From contig JAJNBN010000280.1 of the NCBI GenBank assembly GCA_021156225.1, positions 1 to 5,512 of the forward strand: a stretch of 5,512 bases of DNA, read 5' to 3'. Position numbers and translations under genes: made by a program. The stretch comes from Verrucomicrobiota bacterium (GTDB taxonomy: Bacteria; Verrucomicrobiota; Verrucomicrobiia; Limisphaerales; JAEYXS01). The notes below the pieces were generated by a model. That model saw only the letters and a program-made list of their open reading frames with translations. It was not told the DNA's origin and made no database searches. Shown here piece by piece: positions 1 to 5,512 of the stretch. The first letter of the stretch is position 1; each line of letters begins with the position of its first letter.

Positions 1-118
1 CCCTAAAGCACGCACCCGCCCCTTGGCAACGGGAACTTTACCGCCTCACAGAGCGAATTTCGCACCAAGACAATTTTTGCTTCATTGCTTTCCCCCTGCT
101 CCCTATCATATCCGGCAC
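1..118. other. Left-edge non-coding stretch upstream of the EIIA gene
   Basis: No convincing gene is visible here on either strand. The reading frame of the EIIA gene stays open back to the window edge, and a TTG at position 23 could in principle start it. The residues it would add (rich in Pro, His and Arg) do not resemble an EIIA domain, so I treat the stretch as upstream DNA. Its right half is locally AT-richer (about 56-90) and contains a possible promoter, described separately. Confidence 0.5.
81..109 (+). promoter_or_regulatory. Possible sigma-70-type promoter for the EIIA gene
   Basis: A TATCAT hexamer at 104-109 matches the -10 consensus at five of six positions. It is preceded, after a 17-nt spacer, by TTCATT at 81-86, which matches the -35 consensus at only three of six. 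Transcription would begin around position 116, only a few bases before the ATG at 119, giving a leaderless or nearly leaderless mRNA. That agrees with the lack of any purine-rich ribosome binding site there. The call rests on motif matching by eye and is tentative. Confidence 0.3.
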
Positions 119-616
119 ATGAGCGATACTCCGGCACCTGAATGGTTTTTGTCTGATTTACTGACTCCGGCCACGATCCAGCTCCAGCTTCGGGGCACGA
201 GCCGCGATGCCGTCCTGTCGGAATTGATCGATCATATCCCGCAGATCGCCGGACAACCTGCCGCCAAGCAGACGCTCTTGCGCGCCCTGCAGGAACGCGA
301 GGACCTGCACTCCACCAGCATCGGAGAAGGTATCGCCCTGCCCCACGCCCGCAATGCCCTCGTCGGCATGGTGGACCGCGCTGTCATCGTCTTCGGCCGT
401 CACCCTACCGGCGTGCATTACGGAGCGGATGACCGTATCCCGGCGAAAGTTTTCTTCCTGCTCGTCGCTACCAATGTCAGCGAGCATTTGCGACTCCTCG
501 CCCGGGTCAGCCGTCTCCTGCGCGCACCCAAGCTGCGCCAAGAACTTCTCAAAGTGGATAAAACAGAGAACGTGCTGAAGCTTCTGCGCGATGCGGAGCA
601 AGGCATGAACCGATAA
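119..616 (+). CDS. PTS EIIA (type 2) domain protein, PtsN/fructose-IIA-like
   Basis: This is a single-domain 165-residue protein of the mannitol/fructose-type EIIA family, close in length to nitrogen-regulatory PtsN (about 160 residues). The phosphorylation-site motif GEGIALPHARN (residues 69-79) places the active histidine at His76. A second conserved histidine, His123, sits in SEHLRLLARVSRLL, as in EIIA-Ntr and EIIA-Mtl. In this family the histidine accepts phosphate from HPr or NPr; stand-alone members usually regulate metabolism or transport rather than import sugar. I chose the ATG at 119 because the EIIA fold begins shortly after it (LSDLLTP); a TTG at 23 would add 32 atypical residues. 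No Shine-Dalgarno sequence precedes the ATG. No EI, HPr, sigma-54 or transporter gene is in view, so a PtsN role cannot be separated from a sugar-PTS role. The gene converges on trmL. Confidence 0.88.
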   Translation: MSDTPAPEWFLSDLLTPATIQLQLRGTSRDAVLSELIDHIPQIAGQPAAKQTLLRALQEREDLHSTSIGEGIALPHARNALVGMVDRAVIVFGRHPTGVHYGADDRIPAKVFFLLVATNVSEHLRLLARVSRLLRAPKLRQELLKVDKTENVLKLLRDAEQGMNR

Positions 617-629
617 GGCTGAAGTCCGA

Positions 630-1094
630 TCAAACTTCCCCTTTGAACCCCTGCTGACGCAGTGCTTCAAAGAGGACGAGCGCGGCGCAATTGGACAGGT
701 TCAGTGAACGGGACTCAGCATTGAACATCGGTATCCGCAACCACCGCTCGCGATTCTCTTCGACCAGTTGTTTCGGCAAGCCAGCGGTTTCCCGGCCAAA
801 GACCAGATAGTCATTCGGTTGATAAGCCACTTCGGCATAGTGCTTCGGACCATCGGATTCGATGAACCAGAAGCGGGCCTCGGCTGCTTGCCCCGCAACG
901 AACTCCGACCAGTTCTTCCACCGCTGCCAATCCACCTGCTGCCAGTAATCCATTCCCGCACGCTTGAGCTGCTTGTCGTCCAGTTGAAAACCGAAGGGCT
1001 CGATGAGATGCAGGCGCGTCTTCGTCGCCGCACAAAGCCGGGCGACATTGCCCGTGTTCGGCGGAATCTCCGGCTGTAACAGAACGATATTCAT
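630..1094 (-). CDS. trmL: tRNA (cytidine/uridine(34)-2'-O)-methyltransferase TrmL
   Basis: A 154-residue SPOUT-superfamily (TrmH/SpoU) methyltransferase, almost the same length as E. coli TrmL (157). The family transfers a methyl group from S-adenosylmethionine to the 2'-OH of the wobble nucleotide C34 or U34 in tRNA-Leu isoacceptors, acting as a homodimer in the cytoplasm. All three signature motifs are present: PEIPPNTGNVARLCAAT (8-24, with Asn14), FGRETAGLP (99-107) and the trefoil-knot cofactor motif from IPMFNAESRSLNLSN onward (121-147). The protein has no extra RNA-binding domain, as expected for the short TrmL type. The gene starts 6 nt after the truA stop; a weak GGAA lies about 9 nt before the ATG, inside truA. 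It is the last gene of the operon and ends 13 nt from the convergent EIIA gene. Assignment as TrmL rather than another small SPOUT enzyme is strong from length and motifs. Confidence 0.93.
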   Translation of the reverse strand: MNIVLLQPEIPPNTGNVARLCAATKTRLHLIEPFGFQLDDKQLKRAGMDYWQQVDWQRWKNWSEFVAGQAAEARFWFIESDGPKHYAEVAYQPNDYLVFGRETAGLPKQLVEENRERWLRIPMFNAESRSLNLSNCAALVLFEALRQQGFKGEV

Positions 1095-1100
1095 GCTGCG

Positions 1101-1961
1101 CTATTCCAAATCCGACACCGTCTTGTCCGGCCGCTTGGCCTTGAAACCTTTTTTATAAAACACCTTCCACAGAACCAGGCCATGGGCGGGAGCAGTCATG
1201 CCCGCCACGCGCCGGTCTTTGGCGGCCAAGATGTGCTTGATATCAGCTACAGCGATCTTCCCCTGTCCCAACTGCACCAGTGTGCCTGCGATGCCCCGGC
1301 ACATCTTGTAGAGGAAACCATCACCCTCGATGATGACGGTCAGCAGCGGCCCCTTCTTCTGGATCTCACAGCGGTGCATGGTGCGCACGGTGCTTTCCAT
1401 CTCGTAATCACGGTTGGCCGCGAAAGACTTGAAGTCGTGCTTACCTAGAAAAAGTTTCGCCGCCTCGCGCATGGCCGCAAGGTTCAACTCCTTCGGCACA
1501 TGCCAGGCTTGTGTGCGTAGCAAGGGATTCAAGGCCGAATGGTTCCAGATGAAGTAACGGTATTGCTTCCCGCAAGCGTTGAACCGGGCGTGGAAATCAG
1601 CCGGAGCTTTCTTCGCGGACATCACCTTCACATCCGACGGCAGATTCGCGTTCAGGGCCAGCAGCAGCTTGCGTGCATCCATCGCTCGCAACTCAGCTTT
1701 GGGTATCTCCACATGCGCCACCATGCCGATGGCGTGCACCCCGGTGTCAGTGCGGCTGGAACTGTACAAACGCTTGGGCGTAGGGAAAATCTTGGCGAGG
1801 GCTTCCTCCACCTTTTGCTGCACGCCGATGCCCGTCTTCTGCACCTGCCAACCGGAATAGTTGGTGCCGTCGTAAGCGATCACCAGCTTGAATTTGACGG
1901 CGTCTGGCGAGCAGATCTCGTCCGTCGTCTCCGGTTTCCTAGTTGGCGCACTCGCCGTCAT
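1101..1961 (-). CDS. truA: tRNA pseudouridine(38-40) synthase TruA
   Basis: A 286-residue TruA-family enzyme, which isomerises uridine to pseudouridine at positions 38, 39 and 40 of the tRNA anticodon stem-loop. The catalytic aspartate is Asp72 in SSRTDTGVHA (68-77). Other family landmarks are KLVIAYDGTNYSGWQ (25-39), DFHARFNA (122-129), YRYFI (134-138), GDGFLYKMCRGIAGTL (213-228) and APAHGLVLWKV (257-267). The active-site motif deviates mildly from the usual GRTDAGVHA (Ser before Arg, Thr after Asp), but Arg and Asp are kept. About 21 residues precede the conserved core, a slightly long leader; no alternative internal start fits. The ATG lies 3 nt after the ruvX stop, and the only Shine-Dalgarno-like string (GAGG) is 1 nt from the ATG, too close for standard initiation. 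Translational coupling to ruvX is therefore likely. Confidence 0.95.
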   Translation of the reverse strand: MTASAPTRKPETTDEICSPDAVKFKLVIAYDGTNYSGWQVQKTGIGVQQKVEEALAKIFPTPKRLYSSSRTDTGVHAIGMVAHVEIPKAELRAMDARKLLLALNANLPSDVKVMSAKKAPADFHARFNACGKQYRYFIWNHSALNPLLRTQAWHVPKELNLAAMREAAKLFLGKHDFKSFAANRDYEMESTVRTMHRCEIQKKGPLLTVIIEGDGFLYKMCRGIAGTLVQLGQGKIAVADIKHILAAKDRRVAGMTAPAHGLVLWKVFYKKGFKAKRPDKTVSDLE

Positions 1962-1964
1962 ACC

Positions 1965-2384
1965 TCAGGCGCCCATGCCCACGGAATCCAGGTAGCTCTG
2001 CAACAAAATCGCTGCTGCCATCTTGTCCACTTGCTCCTTGCGCTTGTCGCCACGCACCTTGTTGTCACGCAAAATTTTGTTCGCCTGCACGGAAGTCAGC
2101 CGTTCGTCCCAAGCCTTGACGGGAATGGTGACGGCATCCTTCAGCGCGGCCACGAACACTTGCACCTTCAGCGCCGCCGGACCGTAGCTGCCATTCATAT
2201 TGCGCGGCATCCCGATGAGGATCAGCTCCACTTCCTTCTCGCGGATGATCTCCTTCAAGCGCACGAGAAAGTCCGCGAACGGATCGGCCGGGATGAACTC
2301 CAGCGGATGCGCCATCATCTTCAGTTCATCGCTCACCGCGACGCCGATGCGCACCGTCCCATGATCTAATGCCAGTATTCGCAT
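1965..2384 (-). CDS. ruvX: RuvX/YqgF family: putative Holliday junction resolvase or pre-16S rRNA nuclease
   Basis: A 139-residue protein with an RNase H-like fold of the YqgF/RuvX family. Numbering from the ATG at 2384, the acidic site is Asp7 in ALDHGTVRIGVAVSD (5-19), Asp93-Glu94 in WDERLTS (92-98) and Asp120 in QVDKMAAAILLQSYLD (118-133). The loop GMPRNMNGSYGP (58-69) matches the usual GLPxNMDG segment. Homologues have been proposed to act in Holliday junction resolution or to process the 5' end of 16S rRNA; the sequence cannot decide between these, but tRNA-modification neighbours favour RNA maturation. A TTG two codons upstream (2388-2390) could also start the gene; I prefer the ATG because conserved sequence begins immediately and most homologues start close to the first aspartate. 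It starts 7 nt after the hemL stop without a visible Shine-Dalgarno sequence. Confidence 0.92.
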   Translation of the reverse strand: MRILALDHGTVRIGVAVSDELKMMAHPLEFIPADPFADFLVRLKEIIREKEVELILIGMPRNMNGSYGPAALKVQVFVAALKDAVTIPVKAWDERLTSVQANKILRDNKVRGDKRKEQVDKMAAAILLQSYLDSVGMGA

Positions 2385-2391
2385 ACACAAA

Positions 2392-3678
2392 TCAAAGAGT
2401 CTTCAATACCTTCGCAGCCACCTGCACCGTCCGTTCAATATCCTCTGGCGTATGTGCCGTAGAGATGAAGCCGGCCTCGAACTGCGACGGAGCCAGATAG
2501 ATGCACTCATCCAGCAAGCCGTGGAAGAACTTGTTGAAGCGTTGGCGGTCGCTCGTCATCGCATCCGCGAGATTATACACCGGTTTATCGGTGAAGTAGC
2601 CGCACAACAGGGAGCCGATGCGATAGAACTCTACCGGAACGTTGGCGGACTTGGCTGCGGCTTTCATACCTACTTCAAGCTGTTGCCCCAACGACTCCAA
2701 ACGCTCATAGGCCTTGCCATCCGCCAGCGCATCCAACGCCGCGATGCCCGCCGCCATCGCCAGCGGATTTCCGCTCAACGTGCCCGCCTGATACACCGGA
2801 CCGAGGGGCGCGAGATAATCCATGATATCCGCCCGTCCGCCGAAAGCTCCCACCGGCAAACCGCCACCGATGATCTTACCGAAGCAGGACAGGTCTGGCG
2901 TGAGACCGAAAATCTTTTGCGCACCGCCGAGCGACAGACGGAACCCCGTCATCACCTCATCGAAGATGAACACGCTGCCATTGTCTTTGCACAGCTTGGT
3001 GATCAATTCGTAATACCCCGGCTTAGGCAGATAAAGTCCCGCATTGGCAGGCACGCCTTCCACGATGACGCACGCGATCTCCTTCGCATTGGCCGCGAAC
3101 GCCGCCTTGATCGCCTCCTCGTCATTGTATGGCAATACGATGGTGTGCTTTGCGAAATCTGCGGGGACGCCCGCACTGTCGGGATTGCCGAAGGTCAATG
3201 CGCCCGAGCCTGCTTTCACCAACAGAGAGTCGCCATGTCCGTGATAGCAGCCGTCGAATTTGATGATCTTGTCCCGCTTCGTGAAGCCGCGCGCCAAACG
3301 AATCGCGCTCATGCACGCCTCCGTGCCCGAGCTGCACATGCGGATCTTCTGTACGCTCGGCACCGCTTCCACCACGCGCTTGGCCATCACCAGTTCCAGC
3401 GGATTCGGAATGCCAAAGCTGGTCCCCCGCTCGGCTGTTTTTTGCACGGCCTTGATGATCGGCGGGAAAGCATGTCCATGGATCGCGGGGCCCCAGGTGC
3501 CCACGTAGTCGATGTATTCATTGCCGTCCATATCCCATACGCGGGAACCCTTGGCGCGGTCCACGAAGAAAGGTTTGCCGCCCACGGCGCGAAAGGCCCG
3601 GACCGGCGAGTTCACTCCGCCCGGGATATACCGTAACGACTCGTCAAATAATGCTTCCGACTTCGCTCGTGAAATCAT
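2392..3678 (-). CDS. hemL: Glutamate-1-semialdehyde 2,1-aminomutase HemL
   Basis: A full-length 428-residue class-III PLP-dependent aminotransferase-fold enzyme. It converts glutamate-1-semialdehyde to 5-aminolevulinate, the committed precursor of heme and other tetrapyrroles in the C5 pathway, and works after glutamyl-tRNA reductase (not in this window). Lys268 in CFGKIIGGGLPVGAFGG (265-281) is the PLP-binding lysine. Other landmarks are PGGVNSPVRAF (19-29), SSGTEA (116-121, phosphate binding), YHGHGD (145-150), FDEVMTGFR (239-247) and AGTLSGNPLAMAAG (298-311). The N-terminus matches the family start closely, which supports the ATG at 3678, although no Shine-Dalgarno sequence precedes it. 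One departure is VEGVPANAG at 206-214, where homologues usually read VEPVxxN. It leads the tight hemL-ruvX-truA-trmL run and follows nadE after 86 bp. Confidence 0.97.
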   Translation of the reverse strand: MISRAKSEALFDESLRYIPGGVNSPVRAFRAVGGKPFFVDRAKGSRVWDMDGNEYIDYVGTWGPAIHGHAFPPIIKAVQKTAERGTSFGIPNPLELVMAKRVVEAVPSVQKIRMCSSGTEACMSAIRLARGFTKRDKIIKFDGCYHGHGDSLLVKAGSGALTFGNPDSAGVPADFAKHTIVLPYNDEEAIKAAFAANAKEIACVIVEGVPANAGLYLPKPGYYELITKLCKDNGSVFIFDEVMTGFRLSLGGAQKIFGLTPDLSCFGKIIGGGLPVGAFGGRADIMDYLAPLGPVYQAGTLSGNPLAMAAGIAALDALADGKAYERLESLGQQLEVGMKAAAKSANVPVEFYRIGSLLCGYFTDKPVYNLADAMTSDRQRFNKFFHGLLDECIYLAPSQFEAGFISTAHTPEDIERTVQVAAKVLKTL

Positions 3679-3764
3679 GTTAAAAACAAATTAGCTTACG
3701 GCACGGAACGGCGCAAAGCCCGCTCCCCGCCCTTTTGATCGCAGTTAAGCAACACACAGCCTCC
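3679..3764. other. nadE-hemL intergenic region (86 bp)
   Basis: This is the only sizeable gap in the minus-strand block. In the direction of transcription it opens with GGAGG directly after the nadE TGA, then has a GC-rich part with an imperfect hairpin (3705-3726), then an AT-rich tail with TTTGTTTTT just before the hemL ATG. It could hold a hemL promoter, an attenuator-like structure or a weak terminator; none matches consensus well enough to call. A very short reading frame within it is discussed under findings. Confidence 0.6.
3705..3726 (-). other. Imperfect hairpin in the hemL leader
   Basis: On the minus-strand RNA, GGAGCGG-GC pairs with GC-CCGUUCC around a 3-nt UUU loop. That gives nine pairs including one G-U wobble, with one bulged G. 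A T-rich tract (3682-3690) follows only after about 14 nt, so it is not a standard intrinsic terminator. Because of the wobble, the structure is slightly better on the minus strand (A-C mismatch on plus). It could modulate read-through from nadE into hemL, or it may be chance in GC-rich DNA. Confidence 0.25.
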
Positions 3765-3767
3765 TCA
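3760..3767 (-). promoter_or_regulatory. Strong Shine-Dalgarno-like TGAGGAGG overlapping the nadE stop
   Basis: The nadE stop codon TGA runs directly into GGAGG, making TGAGGAGG, the best anti-16S match I see in the window. No recognised gene begins at the right distance: hemL starts about 80 nt further on. A GTG (3755-3753) and a TTG (3752-3750) lie 4 and 7 nt after it, in the same frame, and open an ORF of only 18-19 codons. The motif may be fortuitous. Confidence 0.3.
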
Positions 3768-5402
3768 CCATTCCCGATACCGTTGCGCGATCGGTATCCG
3801 CCGTCCCACACCGAACGCCTTCGTCGTCACCTTCAGGCCCGGAGCCGCCTGGCGACGCTTGTACTCGTTCAAGTCGATCAGTCGCACCACGAAGCGCACC
3901 ACATCTTCCGCGAAACCGCTCGCGATGATCTCCGCCTGAGATTTCTGATGCACCACGTAAGCTTCGAGAATCGCATCCAGCACATCATACGGCGGCAACG
4001 AATCTTGATCCGTCTGGTCCGGGCGCAACTCCGCCGAGGGCGGCTTCGTGATCGTATCACGCGGGATGATCTCCTTCTCGCGGTTCACCCATTCCGAGAT
4101 GCGATAGACCATTGTCTTCGGCACATCGCTGATGACCGCCAGACCGCCGCACATGTCGCCATAAAGCGTGCAATAACCCACCGCCAGCTCGCTCTTGTTA
4201 CCCGTGGTCAGCAGCAGCGAGCCGAACTTGTTCGACATCGCCATCAAGATCACGCCGCGCAAACGCGCCTGCATGTTCTCCTCCGTGGTGTCTTCCGGAC
4301 GACCGGCAAAGATCGCCTTCATCTGGTTTTGCACCGCATCGAAAGGCTCTTTGATCGCAACGATGTCGTACTGGATGCCCAGGTTCTCTGCGAGTTTCCG
4401 CGCGTCATCCAGCGATCCTTGCGAGGAATATTGTGAAGGCAACGACAGCCCGCGCACATTCTCCTTGCCCAAGGCTTCCACCGCGATGCACGCCACCAGC
4501 GCCGAATCGATACCGCCGCTCAAGCCCAGCACGGCCGATTTGAAACCGCACTTGCGGATGTAATCACCCAGGCCCAACGCCAGCGCCTTGAAAATCTTCT
4601 CTTCAGGCGGATACTCACGCGGCTCAACGGGCGAGGTTTTCTCCAGATCCACCAGCAAGAAATCCTCTTCGAAGAGTTTGCCCTGCGTCAGGCGTTCGCC
4701 TGCCGCGTTGAACACCAGGCTGCCGCCGTCGAACACCAACTCGTCATTGCCACCCACCGAGTTGCAATAGATGAGCGGGCGCTGCGCTTTCGCCGCCATG
4801 CTCTTGAGCATCTCATGGCGCGTGCGATTCTTGCCGATATGCCACGGCGAGGCCGAGACGTTGAAGATGATCTCCGCCCCTTCCGCCACCAAGTCCGTCA
4901 CCGGATTGCGCTGATACCGGCGATCCTGCCAGAAATCCTCGTCGTTCCAGATGTCCTCGCAAACAGTCAGCGCGATCTTGCGACCATTGAATTCCACCAC
5001 ATGGTTTTCCTTGGCCGGTTCGAAATAACGATCTTCATCGAACACGTCATACGTCGGCAAAAGTGTCTTCACCCGCGTGGCAATCACTTTGCCGTTCTGG
5101 CACAGCGCCACCGAATTGGTCGCCTCACGACCAGGCCGCACGTCATTGCGACCGACAAAACCGACGATCAAACCCACCTTGCCCGTGGCTTCAGCAAGAC
5201 GTTCCAGGGCAGACAGATTGCGATCAATGAAACCATGCTTGAGCAGCAAGTCGCGCGGCGGATAACCGGTGATGGCCAGCTCCGGGAGCACCACGACATC
5301 CGCGCCCGCCTCCACCCCGCGCTTGTACGCCGTCAGGACCTTCTGCTCGTTGTCAGTGATCCATCCTACGGTCGTATTGATCTGTGCCAGCGCTACTTTC
5401 AT
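3765..5402 (-). CDS. nadE: Glutamine-dependent NAD+ synthetase
   Basis: A 545-residue two-domain enzyme that makes NAD+ from deamido-NAD+ and ATP, using ammonia released from glutamine. The N-terminal nitrilase-type glutaminase domain (about 1-255) has the Glu-Lys-Cys triad: Glu41 in VLPELAITGYPPRD, Lys112 in RVKTLLPTYDVFDE and Cys148 in TVCEDIW. The C-terminal synthetase domain (about 265-545) has the ATP-pyrophosphatase P-loop LGLSGGIDSAL (292-302), PSQYSSQGS (322-330), TTGNKSE (399-405), YGDMCGGL (414-421) and KPPSAELRPDQTDQDSLP (453-470). The length fits the roughly 540-580-residue bacterial glutamine-dependent form and is twice that of ammonia-only NadE. Both active sites look intact. 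The ATG at 5402 begins right at the nitrilase strand (MKVALAQIN), 15 nt after the stop of the preceding gene, with only a weak GGA-containing purine run about 10 nt upstream. Confidence 0.97.
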   Translation of the reverse strand: MKVALAQINTTVGWITDNEQKVLTAYKRGVEAGADVVVLPELAITGYPPRDLLLKHGFIDRNLSALERLAEATGKVGLIVGFVGRNDVRPGREATNSVALCQNGKVIATRVKTLLPTYDVFDEDRYFEPAKENHVVEFNGRKIALTVCEDIWNDEDFWQDRRYQRNPVTDLVAEGAEIIFNVSASPWHIGKNRTRHEMLKSMAAKAQRPLIYCNSVGGNDELVFDGGSLVFNAAGERLTQGKLFEEDFLLVDLEKTSPVEPREYPPEEKIFKALALGLGDYIRKCGFKSAVLGLSGGIDSALVACIAVEALGKENVRGLSLPSQYSSQGSLDDARKLAENLGIQYDIVAIKEPFDAVQNQMKAIFAGRPEDTTEENMQARLRGVILMAMSNKFGSLLLTTGNKSELAVGYCTLYGDMCGGLAVISDVPKTMVYRISEWVNREKEIIPRDTITKPPSAELRPDQTDQDSLPPYDVLDAILEAYVVHQKSQAEIIASGFAEDVVRFVVRLIDLNEYKRRQAAPGLKVTTKAFGVGRRIPIAQRYREW

Positions 5403-5417
5403 TCGTATTCGCTTCCG

Positions 5418-5512
5418 TTACCGGTTTGTCTTCAACACCTTGGCCAGCGGCCCATGCTCCGTTACGATCAGGGCCCCGGCTTTCACCCCGTTCCGCTCGA
5501 ACCATCCCTGCG
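5418..5512 (-). CDS. 3' end of an unidentified protein-coding gene (cut by window edge)
   Basis: An open minus-strand frame enters from the right edge and ends at TAA (5420-5418), 15 nt before nadE. The visible 30 C-terminal residues begin QGWFERNGVKAGALIVTEHG and end in ALAKVLKTNR-like basic sequence (exact end PLAKVLKTNR). Codon use supports real coding: by my count about five in six third positions are G or C, as in the neighbouring genes. The short gap to nadE suggests they share a transcript. The fragment is too short for me to assign a family, and I do not recognise it. Confidence 0.6.
   Translation of the reverse strand, partial: QGWFERNGVKAGALIVTEHGPLAKVLKTNR

Noticed and set aside
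158..670. A 170-codon minus-strand open frame opposite the EIIA gene
   Set aside because: It is antisense to a gene with clear EIIA active-site motifs and also overlaps the trmL end; no recognisable domain.
1539..2369. A 276-codon plus-strand open frame across truA and ruvX
   Set aside because: It is antisense to two well-supported genes and spans their junction; its His- and Leu-rich translation resembles no protein family.
2388..2390. TTG as the ruvX start
   Set aside because: It would add only two residues; the ATG at 2384 is a stronger start codon and sits directly before the conserved strand.
2452..3636. A 394-codon plus-strand open frame opposite hemL
   Set aside because: It lies wholly antisense to an unmistakable hemL, is rich in Arg, His and Ala with no family motif, and is the kind of mirror frame expected from GC-rich codon use.
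3688..3716. TTGCGC-17-TAATTT as a minus-strand hemL promoter
   Set aside because: Each hexamer matches consensus at only three of six positions. The spacing is right, but that match is expected by chance.
3735..4436. A 233-codon plus-strand open frame opposite the 3' half of nadE
   Set aside because: It is antisense to the conserved synthetase domain and has an Arg/His-rich low-complexity composition typical of a shadow frame.
1..5512. CRISPR arrays, insertion sequences, tRNA genes, long direct repeats, defence or toxin-antitoxin genes
   Set aside because: I looked for these and saw none; nearly all the sequence is taken up by intact housekeeping genes.

Overview
The window looks like ordinary chromosomal housekeeping DNA from a moderately GC-rich bacterium. 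All recognisable genes are intact and syntenically tidy. I see no mobile element, CRISPR array, tRNA or rRNA gene, toxin-antitoxin pair or phage gene. The glutamine-dependent two-domain NAD+ synthetase, the C5-pathway gene hemL, the PtsN-like EIIA and the near absence of Shine-Dalgarno sequences would fit a Gram-negative lineage such as Verrucomicrobiota or a relative. That placement is an inference from overall character, not from a diagnostic marker.

Layout: positions 1-118 carry no convincing gene and hold a possible promoter. A plus-strand gene for a PTS EIIA (PtsN/fructose type) protein follows (119-616). It meets, tail to tail with a 13-nt gap, a long minus-strand block. Read in the direction of transcription (right to left), that block is: the 3' end of an unidentified gene (5512-5418), nadE (5402-3765), an 86-bp gap, hemL (3678-2392), ruvX/yqgF (2384-1965), truA (1961-1101) and trmL (1094-630). 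The last four genes are separated by only 7, 3 and 6 nt. They almost certainly form one transcript whose downstream genes rely on translational coupling.

Functionally, the minus-strand block joins two cofactor-synthesis enzymes (NAD+ from deamido-NAD+; 5-aminolevulinate for tetrapyrroles) to a RuvX/YqgF nuclease-fold protein and two tRNA modification enzymes (pseudouridine at 38-40; 2'-O-methylation at wobble position 34). RuvX/YqgF homologues have been linked to Holliday junction resolution and to pre-16S rRNA maturation. With the neighbouring tRNA genes, the context leans towards RNA maturation. The EIIA gene is probably an independent regulatory unit.

The points most worth a second look are small. 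The strongest Shine-Dalgarno-like sequence in the window sits just after the nadE stop, where no known gene starts; a very short ORF and an imperfect hairpin follow it. Otherwise there are a few substitutions in conserved motifs of TruA and HemL, and an unidentified gene fragment at the right edge. I found no evidence for a new biological system.
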